Source: Bog-756 sp963701325
GTDB taxonomy: Bacteria > Actinomycetota > Acidimicrobiia > Acidimicrobiales > RAAP-2
Assembly (NCBI GenBank): GCA_963701325.1
Contig: OY969604.1
Location: 558,001-622,000, forward strand
Reading direction: 5' to 3'
Length of the DNA stretch: 64,000 bases
Part shown: positions 8,535 to 17,054 of the stretch, piece by piece
How positions within the stretch are numbered: the stretch's first letter is position 1
Layout of the letters: every line of letters starts with the position of its first letter
Translations under genes and position numbers: made by a program
The notes under the pieces: model-generated
The model's input: the letters and a program-made list of their open reading frames with translations, nothing else
Databases searched by the model: none
Told to the model about the DNA's origin: nothing

Positions 8535-9035
8535 TCAGTCCCTGACCGCCACCGTGACCTCGATCTCCACCGCTCCGCCCCGCGGAAGGGCTGCCACGCC
8601 GATGGCCGACCGGGTGTGTCGGCCGGCCTCGCCGAAGACGGAGAAGAGCACCGCGCTCGCTCCGTCGACCACCTCGGGCTGCCGGTGGAAGTCCGGGGCA
8701 GAGGCCACGAAGCCGGTCACCGTGAGCACCCGCTCGACCCGGTCGAGCGTGCCCAGCGCCGCCTCGAGCACGGAGAGCGCGTTGAGCGCGCAGACGGCTG
8801 ACGCCGCCGTCCCTTCCTCGACACTCACCGAGGTTCCGAGGGTGCCGCAGCAGGTCAGCTCCCCGTCGATCCGGGGGAGCTGTCCGGAGGTCCTCGCGAC
8901 ACCACCGTGGACCACGACTGCGTCGAGCGGATCGTGGGGCGGGTGTGGTCCGTGCAACGTGAGCCCGAGCTCGGCGAGGCGTGCCCGCACCCGACTGTCG
9001 CCGACGGTCGCCGGTGGTTCCTCGGAACGGCGCAT
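8535..9035 (-). CDS. RidA/YjgF-family protein
   Basis: Protein of 166 residues, a little longer than the 130-residue core of RidA proteins. The central 'VVVHGGVARTSGQLPRIDGEL' and C-terminal 'RSAIGVAALPRGGAVEIEVTVAV' strands are diagnostic; the latter places the family's Arg near the ligand pocket. RidA relatives hydrolyse reactive enamine/imine intermediates; the longer subgroup is often found in catabolic operons with other roles. The ATG is preceded by AGGAGG nine bases upstream, so the start is firm. The frame extends upstream but with low-complexity shadow sequence. Confidence 0.85.
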   Translation of the reverse strand: MRRSEEPPATVGDSRVRARLAELGLTLHGPHPPHDPLDAVVVHGGVARTSGQLPRIDGELTCCGTLGTSVSVEEGTAASAVCALNALSVLEAALGTLDRVERVLTVTGFVASAPDFHRQPEVVDGASAVLFSVFGEAGRHTRSAIGVAALPRGGAVEIEVTVAVRD

Positions 9036-9243
9036 CGGTCGAGACCTCCTCGGGCCGGCCGGGAGGTCCGGCGATTCGGGTGCGCCGGCGGATCCGGCGG
9101 ACCGCCGTGATGCTATCGCCGTCCGCACGCGGCCCCGGCGGCTGGTTCGCCGACCCGCATAGAGTGAGCCGATGCGCGTGGCCACCCTCCCTGCTCTCCG
9201 ACAGCACCGTGCGTCGGCAAGCGCCGGGCGGGGCTGACTCGAC

Positions 9244-11527
9244 ATGGAGCCCGGCGAGTTCCGCGGCGTCATCGGTGACGACTTCACCACGTCGGAGGCG
9301 TGGTGGCCCGAGGCCCGTCGGCCCCGGGCCGGCTCGCCAAACGTGGTGCTCCTTGTCCTCGACGACGTCGGCTTCGCCCAGCTCGGGTGTTACGGATCGG
9401 ACATCGACACCCCTGCCCTCGACCGGTTGGCGGGAGCCGGACTGCAGTACACCAACTTCCATACCACCGCGCTCTGCTCGCCGACGCGGTCGTGCCTCCT
9501 CACCGGACGGAACCACCACAGCAACGGCATGGGCCGGGTGGCCGAGCTGGCCACCGGCTTCCCTGGCTACGACTCGACGATCTCCCGGGCCAACGGCTTC
9601 CTGAGCCAGATCCTGCTCGAGCAGGGGTACGCCACCTACGCCGTCGGCAAGTGGCACCTCACCCCCGAGGGCGAGTGCCACCACGCCGCTCCGAAGCACA
9701 ACTGGCCGCTCGGTCGAGGATTCGAGCGGTTCTACGGGTTCCTCGAAGGAGAGACCCACCAGTTCGTTCCGGCACTCATCTCCGACAACCACCGGATCCA
9801 GCCCCCTGCTACTCCCGAGGACGGCTACCACCTCACAGAGGACCTCGTCGACACGGCCATCGGGTACGTGGCCGAGCTCCGCGCCATCGACCCCGCCAAG
9901 CCGTTCTTCCTCTACCTCTGCACGGGGGCCTGCCACTCGCCCCACCAGTCGCCGCGGTCCTGGATCGACCACTACCGCGGCCACTTCGACGCCGGATGGG
10001 ACACCTGGCGCAAGGCCACCTTCGCCGCGCCAGATGGCCGCCGGCCTCCTCCCGGAGGGGACCGAGCTCTCGCCCCGACCGGACTGGGTGCCGGCGTGGG
10101 ACTCGCTGACCGCCGACGAGCGGCGGCTCTACGCGCGCTTCATGGAGGCGTTCGCCGGGTTCCTCTCCCACACCGACCATCACATCGGACGGCTGGTCGA
10201 CTTCCTCGAACGGACCGGGGAGCTCGACCGCACGGTGTTCATCGTGGTCTCCGACAACGGAGCGAGCTCCGAGGGTGGACCGACCGGCTCGGTCAACGAC
10301 CTGCGACCCTGGAACGGCGCGCCCCGCTCGGTCGAAGAGGCGGAGCGCCGCATCGAGGAGATCGGCGGCCCGCTCTGCCACAACAACTACCCGTGGGGCT
10401 GGACGGTGGCCGGGAACACGCCGTTCCGACGCTGGAAGCGCGAGGTCCACGAAGGTGGCGTGGCCGACCCCCTGATCGTGCACTGGCCGGCCGGCACCGG
10501 GCAGACCGCCCAGCCCCGCCGGCAGTTCGTCCACGCCATCGACATCATGCCCACCCTGCTCGAGCTGCTCGAGCTCGACGTGCCGGACTCGTTGGGCGGT
10601 GTGGCCCAGTCGCCGGTCCAGGGCACCTCGTTCGCCGCCTCGCTCACCGAGCCCGAGGCCCCCGATCGCCACACCGTGCAGTACTTCGAGATCTTCGGGT
10701 GCCGTGCCCTCTACCTCGAGGGCTGGAAGGCCGTCTCGTTCCACCCGATGCAAGACACCTCCCACGGATTCGAGGAGGACCAGTGGGAGCTCTACCACAT
10801 CGAGACCGACCCCTCCGAGTGCCACGACCTCGCCGGCGAGGAGCCCGAGCGGCTGCAGCGGATGGTCGACCGCTGGTGGGCTGAGGCACGGACCTACGGC
10901 GCCCTTCCCCTCGACAACCGGGCATTCTCGGAGTTGGTCTTCGACAGGCCCCGACCGGTCCCGGAGCGCTCCCGCTACGTCTACTACCCGGGGACCGCTG
11001 TCGTGCCCGAGATGGTCGCAGTCAACGTCCGAAACCGGGACCACCGCATCCGGGCCGTCGTCGACATCCCGGGACCGGGCGAGGGACCAGCGGTCGAGGG
11101 CGTGCTGGTCGCCCAGGGTTCCGGGTTGGGAGGCTGGTCGTTGTACCTGACCGAAGGGAGGCTCGCCTACGTGCACAACTTCGTCTCGCTGGAGGAGAGG
11201 GTGGTCGAAGCCGACCGGGCGGTGCCGTCGGGCCGGCACGAGGTCGGATTCCGGTTCGAGCGCACCGGCAACCACCGCGGCGTCGGTCACCTCGACGTCG
11301 ACGGAGAACCGTGCGGCGTCATCGAGATCCCGCGATTCACCGTGACCCGGTTCTCGCTGACCGGCGCAGGTCTCACCTGCGGGTTCAGCGACGGGCTCCC
11401 GGTCACCCGCCGGTATCGGGCACCCTTCCGCTTCACCGGCGGCCTCAGAGAGGTCGTCGTCGAGGTCGACGGCCCACCGTGGCTGGATCCCGAGTCGGAG
11501 GCCGAAGACGCCATGGTCAGGCAGTAG
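9244..11527 (+). pseudogene. Arylsulfatase-type sulfatase interrupted by a frameshift near 10027
   Basis: Sulfatase of about 760 residues if repaired. The first part (frame of 9244) has the start 'SPNVVLLVLDDVGFAQLG' with metal-binding Asp residues and the formylglycine signature C-S-P-T-R at Cys78, followed by 'LLTGRNHHSNGMG'. The second part continues in another frame from about 10028 with 'VFIVVSDNGASSEGG' (metal-binding Asp-Asn), 'WDSLTADERRLYARFMEA' and a C-terminal beta domain. The two parts join at 'TWRKATFA/RQMAAGLL' if one base near 10027 is removed; total length is 1 mod 3. It would hydrolyse sulfate esters after formylglycine maturation. The acyl-CoA synthetase starts 10 bp after the stop, suggesting one operon. 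Confidence 0.85.
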
Positions 11528-11537
11528 AGGGATCGAC

Positions 11538-13112
11538 GTGGCCACGCTCCCCTCCGAACAGCTCCACGCCATGGCCGAAGCATTCGGTGACCAGTCCGCC
11601 TACCTGGTGGTCGGTGTCGGCTCGCTGACCTTCACCCAATGGGACACGGCGGCGAGCCGCCTGGCCCGCTCCCTGGTCGACGGCGGCGTCGGTGCGGGCG
11701 ATCGCGTGGGTCTCCACCTCGACGCGACCAACGCCCTGCGGTGGATGGTGTCCTACACCGCCGTCCACCGCGCCGGAGCGGCCGCGGTCCCGCTCAACCC
11801 ACAACTCACCAAACCCGAGCTGGCCAGGATGCTGGCCCACTGCGGCGCGCGTGCCGTGGTCGTCGAGGAGTCCCTCCTCCCCCGCTACCCGGACGAGCGT
11901 CCGATGGTCGTGATCTCGGTACCCGCTGCGCGCAAAGGCGAGGATCCGGTCGATGTCGCGGTCGGAGACCGCGTCCCGGGGGCCACCGCGTCCTGGGGGG
12001 AGGCGATGGGAGTGGATCCGACCTACTTCCAGGTTCCCCAGGACGGCGGCGCGCTCTCGGAGATCCTCTACACGTCGGGAACCACCGGGAACCCGAAGGC
12101 CGTCGCCATCCGCCACGAGAACGCGTCCCTGGTCCCCTTCCACGAACCGCAATGGAGCGGGAGCGGGTGGCTCCATGCCAGCCCTCCCTACACCTTCGCC
12201 GGCCTGTCCTTCGTGACCACCCCGATGAAGCTCGGGCTCCGCGGGATCTACCTGCCCTCCTTCGACGCCGGGCTCTGGCTCGAGACCGTCGAGTCCGAGC
12301 GCCCCGGATCGGTGTTCCTCGTCCCGGCCATGGCGACCCTGCTGCTCGAGCACCCGCGGTTCGACTCGGCCGACCTGAGCTCGGTCCAGCTCTGCTCGGT
12401 GGGCAGCGCGCCGCTCTCGCCCGAGGTACTCGAACGACTGCAGGAACGGATGCCGACCGCACTCGTCTCCAACAACTACGGCATGACCGAGGCCGGATCG
12501 GTGTACTGCCTCATGCCCCCCGGGGAGGCGGTGCGCCGTCCCGGCTCGGTGGGCAAGCCGCTGCCCCCCGCAGAGATCGTCTGCCTCGACGAGACGGGTC
12601 AGACGGTGGCGGCCGGCGAGGTGGGTCAGGTGCGGATGCGGATCCCCGGCCGTCCGCGCGAGTACTACGGCGACCCGGAGGCGACGGCCCGCACCTGGGT
12701 CGACGGCTGGCTGGTCACGGGCGACCTCGGTCGCCTGGACGAGGACGGGTACCTCTACATCGTCGGACGGAGCAAGGACGTCATCATCCGGGGCGGCAAC
12801 AACATCCACCCGACCGACGTCGAATACGTCATCGAGTCGCACCCGGCCGTGCACGAGGTGGCCGTGGTCGGCGTCGAGCACCCGGTCCTCGGCGAGGACG
12901 TGGAGGCCTTCGTCGCCTTCCGTCCGGGGATGAAGGCGACTCCCGACGAGCTCCGCGAGTACACCCTCGAGCGTCTCGCCCGCTACAAGGTGCCCCGGCA
13001 GTGGCACGTCGTCGACGCCCTGCCACGGAACGCCACCGGCAAAGTGGTCAAGGACAAGCTCCGATCCGGCAGTGCCCCGGACGGCAGCACCCAACCCACC
13101 CCTGACCGGTGA
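11538..13112 (+). CDS. Acyl-CoA synthetase (class I adenylate-forming enzyme)
   Basis: Enzyme of 524 residues that makes acyl-AMP and then acyl-CoA. The AMP-binding P-loop 'YTSGTTGNPKA' is at 178-188, 'NNYGMTEAGS' is the A5 motif, 'GWLVTGDLGRLDEDGYL' the A7-A8 region, and 'LPRNATGKVVKDKL' supplies the catalytic Lys of the C-terminal lid. All key residues are present, so it should be active. The start is GTG at 11538 with AGAGGG upstream. It lies between a sulfatase and an oxidoreductase, which may point to a sulfated or hydroxylated carboxylic acid as substrate (inference). Confidence 0.9.
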   Translation: MATLPSEQLHAMAEAFGDQSAYLVVGVGSLTFTQWDTAASRLARSLVDGGVGAGDRVGLHLDATNALRWMVSYTAVHRAGAAAVPLNPQLTKPELARMLAHCGARAVVVEESLLPRYPDERPMVVISVPAARKGEDPVDVAVGDRVPGATASWGEAMGVDPTYFQVPQDGGALSEILYTSGTTGNPKAVAIRHENASLVPFHEPQWSGSGWLHASPPYTFAGLSFVTTPMKLGLRGIYLPSFDAGLWLETVESERPGSVFLVPAMATLLLEHPRFDSADLSSVQLCSVGSAPLSPEVLERLQERMPTALVSNNYGMTEAGSVYCLMPPGEAVRRPGSVGKPLPPAEIVCLDETGQTVAAGEVGQVRMRIPGRPREYYGDPEATARTWVDGWLVTGDLGRLDEDGYLYIVGRSKDVIIRGGNNIHPTDVEYVIESHPAVHEVAVVGVEHPVLGEDVEAFVAFRPGMKATPDELREYTLERLARYKVPRQWHVVDALPRNATGKVVKDKLRSGSAPDGSTQPTPDR

Positions 13113-13151
13113 CCCACGGTCGGCCCGGAACGGGCCGGGTACTGTGTCGCC

Positions 13152-14265
13152 ATGCCTGCACCCACTGACATGGTGAGAATCGGAATCGTCGGAGCCGGGA
13201 ACATCGCGGCGATGAACGTGGCCGGCTATCTGGAGGACCCCGCGTTGTTCGGTGGCCGCGGTCTGCGATCCGCGGGAGGGCCGCGCCGCCGAGATGGCCG
13301 CGGTCTGGGGAGCACCGGCGGCGTACACCGATCTCGACGCCATGCTGGCCGATCCCGACATCGACGCCGTCGAGATCCTCACCCCGACCAACCTCCACCA
13401 CCAACACGTGCTCGCCGCCCTTGCCGCCGGGAAGCACGTCTCGTGCCAGAAGCCCCTCGCAAACAGTGTGACCGAGGCCAGGGAGATGGCCGCGGCTGCC
13501 GAGCAGGCCGGCCTCGTCCTCCGGGTGAGCGAGTGCTTCCGGCACTACCCGCCGCTCGAGCTGGCCAAGCGGCTCATCGAGGACGGAGCGATCGGCAAGC
13601 CGACCAACCTGCGCACGAGGACGATCGTCGGCCAGACCGAGTCCCCCTTCCAGGCCGGTCTGGACGCGGACGGCTACGTCTGGCGGATGACCTCCTCCAG
13701 CCCGGGCGGCCACCTCTTCGACGACATGATCCACAAGTACGCGGTGGCCCTCTGGCTCCTCGACCAGGACATCGTGTCGGTGCAGGCGGTGGTCCGCCGG
13801 CGTGACTACTTCTTCGAGCCGTTGGCGGCCATCTTCGAATACGAGGACCCCGAAGTCCTCGGTTCCATGGAGGTCTCCTACGCCCCCCAGATGTGGATGC
13901 GCAGCAGCTACTACGGAGCGGACGAGTTCTTCGAGGTCCAGGGGGATTCCGGCTTCCTCTGGGTGACCCGGTGCACCGGCGAGCTGCTCGACCTCCCCGC
14001 GGTGGTGCTCTACGACGGCACCAAGGGGAGCCAGACCACGACATCCTTCCCGCACCTGGACGCCGACTGGGGTACCGGGTTCCGGCGGTCGTCGATCAAC
14101 TTCATCGACTCGGTACTCTCCGGCGCGCCACCCCAGATGAGCGCCGAAGAGGCGATCAAGGCGCTGCAGCTCTGTTTCGCCGTCTACCAGGCCGGCAACA
14201 CCCACCAACCGGTGGACCCGCGCTCGATTACCGACGTGGTGGTGCCCGACGGGTGGCCGAAGTGA
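13152..14265 (+). pseudogene. Gfo/Idh/MocA-family oxidoreductase interrupted by a frameshift near 13250
   Basis: The N-terminal 30 residues (frame of 13152) hold the Rossmann glycine motif 'VRIGIVGAGNIAAMNVAGYL'. The rest continues in another frame from about 13252 with 'VAAVCDPREGRAAEMAAVWG', then 'ILTPTNLHHQHVLAALAAGKHVSCQKPLA', which carries the family's E/C-K-P-L motif, and a beta-sheet C-terminal domain to 14265. Total length is 1 mod 3, so one extra base between about 13240 and 13252 explains the break. Repaired, it would be 370 residues, the usual size for NAD(P)-dependent sugar or polyol dehydrogenases. It is 40 bp downstream of the acyl-CoA synthetase. Confidence 0.85.
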
Positions 14266-14320
14266 ACGGCACCGCCGAGGAGAGCCGCACGGTCGCAACC
14301 AGCCGCACCGGGCGCCTGCA

Positions 14321-14719
14321 ATGAAGGTCACCAGGACCCTCCACCACAGCTTCAACGTGGAGGGTCACCTGGCTGCGAGCATCGAGTTCTACCAGCGGCT
14401 GCTCGAACTGCCCGACGACGTCCGCCCGGTCATCCCTGGGATCGAGGGACACTGGTTCGGCACGGGCAACGCCCAGCTCCACCTCGTCGACGCCGACGCG
14501 GGCACCGACCAGATCCGGCCCGCCGGACCCCACGTGTGCTTTGCCGTCACCGATCTCGCGGCTGCGATCGCCGAGCTCGAGGAACAGGGCATCCCCGTCA
14601 AGCGCGGCGCGCAGGGACCCGTCATCCAGATCTGGTTCGTCGACCCGGCCGGCAACACGGTCGAGATCCAGCAGGATCCCGACTTCCTCCCCACCGAGGG
14701 CCGGGCCACCGGACGCTGA
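14321..14719 (+). CDS. VOC (glyoxalase/dioxygenase) family protein
   Basis: Protein of 132 residues with a vicinal-oxygen-chelate fold: the first beta-alpha-beta unit 'LHHSFNVEGHLAASIEFYQRLL' and the last strand 'IWFVDPAGNTVEIQQDP'. Possible metal ligands are His in the first strand and Glu in 'TVEIQQ'. VOC members include glyoxalases, dioxygenases and methylmalonyl-CoA epimerase; the reaction is not determinable. The ATG at 14321 is 55 bp after the oxidoreductase on the same strand and probably in its operon. It is convergent with the SDR, with 16 bp between stops. Confidence 0.8.
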   Translation: MKVTRTLHHSFNVEGHLAASIEFYQRLLELPDDVRPVIPGIEGHWFGTGNAQLHLVDADAGTDQIRPAGPHVCFAVTDLAAAIAELEEQGIPVKRGAQGPVIQIWFVDPAGNTVEIQQDPDFLPTEGRATGR

Positions 14720-14735
14720 GCCCTCCGGTGTCCGC

Positions 14736-15542
14736 TCAGGGGATGCCGCCGTCGACCCGGAGCACCGCCCCCGTCGTGAAGCTCGACGCCCCAGAGGCGA
14801 AATAGAGCGCGCTGCCCACGATCTCGCCCGGCTGGCCGGCCCGGCCGAGAGCATGTCTGCGCCCGAGCTCGGCCTCGAGTGACGGCAGGTCCCACTCCTT
14901 GCTCACGTCGGTATAGAACGGTCCGGCCATGATGCAGTTGACCCGGACCGTGGGACCGTACGCGTGGGCGAAGCCGACGGTGAGCGCGTTGAGCCCGGCC
15001 TTGGCGGCGTCGTAGGGGAGCATGAACGGCTTCGGCCGGATCGACCCGGTGCTCGAGATGTTGATGATCGACCCGCCGCCGGACGCCACCATCCGGGGAC
15101 CGACCAGCGCGGTGAGGCGGAACGGGCCCTTCAGGTTGAGCCCGACCACCTTGTCCCACATGGCCTCGGTGACGTCGCCCAGGTCGCCGTAGAGCAGCGA
15201 CATGCCTGCGTTGTTGACCAGCACGTCGACCGTCCCGAACTCCTCGTAGGCCGCGTCGACCAGGCCGTCGAGCTCGTCCCATCGGGTCACGTTGACAGCG
15301 AAGGCCAGCGAACGCCGTCCCATGACCTCGACCGCGGCGGCCACTTCCTCGCAGGCATCGATCTTGCGGCTCGCGACGATCACGTCCGCACCCGCTTCGG
15401 CGAAGCCGAGGGCCATCTCCCGACCGAGACCCCGGCTGCCCCCGGTGATCAGCGCCACCTTGCCGGTGAGGTCGAATCGGCTCCCGGTGCCTCCGGCTGA
15501 GCTCACCGCGCCACCGGTACCGCTCGGCTCACCGTGCGACAT
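14736..15542 (-). CDS. SDR family oxidoreductase
   Basis: Classical short-chain dehydrogenase of 268 residues. The cofactor motif TGGSRGLG is at 33-40, NNAG at 110-113, catalytic Ser near 163-164 ('NISSTGS'), Tyr177 and Lys181 ('YDAAKAG'), and the C-terminal 'GAVLRVDGGIP'. An N-terminal extension of about 20 Gly/Ser-rich residues precedes the domain, so a later start is possible but no good codon lies closer. Arg at the end of the second strand ('ASRK') suggests NADP preference. Substrate unknown; probably an oxo- or hydroxy-group oxidoreductase. It is divergent from the alpha/beta hydrolase. Confidence 0.88.
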   Translation of the reverse strand: MSHGEPSGTGGAVSSAGGTGSRFDLTGKVALITGGSRGLGREMALGFAEAGADVIVASRKIDACEEVAAAVEVMGRRSLAFAVNVTRWDELDGLVDAAYEEFGTVDVLVNNAGMSLLYGDLGDVTEAMWDKVVGLNLKGPFRLTALVGPRMVASGGGSIINISSTGSIRPKPFMLPYDAAKAGLNALTVGFAHAYGPTVRVNCIMAGPFYTDVSKEWDLPSLEAELGRRHALGRAGQPGEIVGSALYFASGASSFTTGAVLRVDGGIP

Positions 15543-15699
15543 CCACGGGGCTGGCCCCGACCGAACGGGCACCGGGTGCCGATTCGAGGATGACAGCACC
15601 GAACGTGGGCATCCCGGGAGTGTAGGCCCTGCCCCTCGCATCGAGGTCCGAGACCTGGCACTCTTGGCGCGCGAGGGATTCCAGACAGGAGCGCTTCGC

Positions 15700-16524
15700 A
15701 TGGGCACGATCACCACGACCGACGGCACGGAGATCTTCTACAAGGACTGGGGGTCCGGCCAACCGATCGTGTTCAGCCACGGCTGGCCGCTCTCGGCCGA
15801 CGACTGGGACACCCAGATGCTGTTCTTCCTGCAGCACGGTTACCGGGTCGTCGCAGCCGACCGGCGTGGGCACGGCCGATCGTCCCAGACCGGCGACGGT
15901 CACGACATGGACCACTATGCCGACGACCTGGCTGCGCTGACCGCACATCTCGATCTCCACGACGCCGTCCACGTGGGCCACTCGACCGGAGGCGGGGAGG
16001 TCGCTCACTACATCGCCCGCCACGGCGAGACCCGCGTCGCCAAAGCGGTACTCATCAGTTCGGTCCCACCGCTCATGGTGCAGACCGACGCCAACCCTGG
16101 CGGCCTTCCGAAGAGCGTGTTCGACGATCTCCAGGCCCAGCTCGCTGCAAACCGCTCAGTGTTCTACCGGGCCCTGCCGTCGGGACCCTTCTACGGCTTC
16201 AACCGGCCCGGCGTCGTACCCTCGGAAGCGATCATCGAGAACTGGTGGCGGCAGGGGATGATGGGCGGAGCCAAGGCACACTACGACGGCATCGTCGCCT
16301 TCTCCCAGACCGACTTCACCGAGGACCTCAAGAAGATCAGCGTGCCCGTGCTGGTGATGCACGGGGATGACGACCAGATCGTCCCCTACGCCGACTCCGG
16401 CCCGCTGTCCGCGAAGCTCGTGCAGAACGGGACGCTCAAGACGTACGCCGGGTTCCCGCACGGCATGCCGACCACCGAAGCCGAGACGATCAATGCCGAT
16501 CTGCTGTCCTTCATCCAGTCCTGA
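15700..16524 (+). CDS. Alpha/beta hydrolase (cofactor-free haloperoxidase/arylesterase type)
   Basis: Hydrolase of 274 residues. The nucleophile elbow GHSTGGG gives Ser95, the acid is in 'HGDDDQIVPY' (221-230), and His254 in 'GFPHGMPTTEA' completes the triad. The oxyanion motif 'HGWPLSADDWDTQM' and 'DRRGHGRSSQ' are typical of non-heme chloroperoxidases, which act as esterases or perhydrolases. The ATG at 15700 has AGGAG about eight bases upstream, so the longer upstream frame is rejected. It is monocistronic here and ends before a gene remnant. Confidence 0.9.
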   Translation: MGTITTTDGTEIFYKDWGSGQPIVFSHGWPLSADDWDTQMLFFLQHGYRVVAADRRGHGRSSQTGDGHDMDHYADDLAALTAHLDLHDAVHVGHSTGGGEVAHYIARHGETRVAKAVLISSVPPLMVQTDANPGGLPKSVFDDLQAQLAANRSVFYRALPSGPFYGFNRPGVVPSEAIIENWWRQGMMGGAKAHYDGIVAFSQTDFTEDLKKISVPVLVMHGDDDQIVPYADSGPLSAKLVQNGTLKTYAGFPHGMPTTEAETINADLLSFIQS

Positions 16525-16564
16525 CGGCGGACTGGTCCCTGCTCCGACGAGTGCGTGAAGAGTT

Positions 16565-17018
16565 TCGTCCACGAGACGTGGCCATGCGACGGTGTCCTGG
16601 ACCGCCCCGAACGACGGTGGCTCGCCGATCACGAGCTACATCATCGCCACGTATCAGGGAGGAACGAGTGCCGGAACAACCTGGGTCGGTCCGGTCACGA
16701 GCGGCAGCGTGGTGGGACTGGCGACCGGCCTTCCCGTTCAAGGTGGTGGCTCTCGAAATCACCACGGTCACGCTGGGCATAGCCACGGAAGGGACGCCGT
16801 ATGCTCGCCAGCTCACCGAACTGGGAGGTGTCGCTCCCTTCACGTGGACCAACACCACGCCGAAGCTTCCGGCAGGTCTCACGTTGAGCTCATCGGGCAG
16901 GATCACCGGAACGGTTGCGTCCACCGTGTCCGCAGGCTCCTACTCGGTGGGGATCTCACTGCACGACAACGCCTCGCCGTCCCACAACACGATCAACGCG
17001 GTCCTGAAGTCAGTGTGA
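16565..17018 (+). pseudogene. Remnant of a surface protein with FnIII and Ig-like (He_PIG) domains
   Basis: One frame encodes 'ATVSWTAPNDGGSPITSYIIATY', the start of a fibronectin type III domain as found in actinobacterial surface proteins, up to 'VVGLATG' near 16735. A second frame then continues with 'FKVVALE', the end of the same FnIII domain, and runs through an Ig-like domain 'GVAPFTWTNTTPKLPAGLTLSSSGRITG', ending at TGA 17016-17018. A stop lies directly upstream of the first part (about 16552) and no start or signal peptide is present. I therefore read it as the 3' end of a larger gene that has lost its front and suffered a frameshift. Confidence 0.65.
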
Positions 17019-17054
17019 CGTGACGGACCACTGATCTCCGGCAGCAACGTCGAC

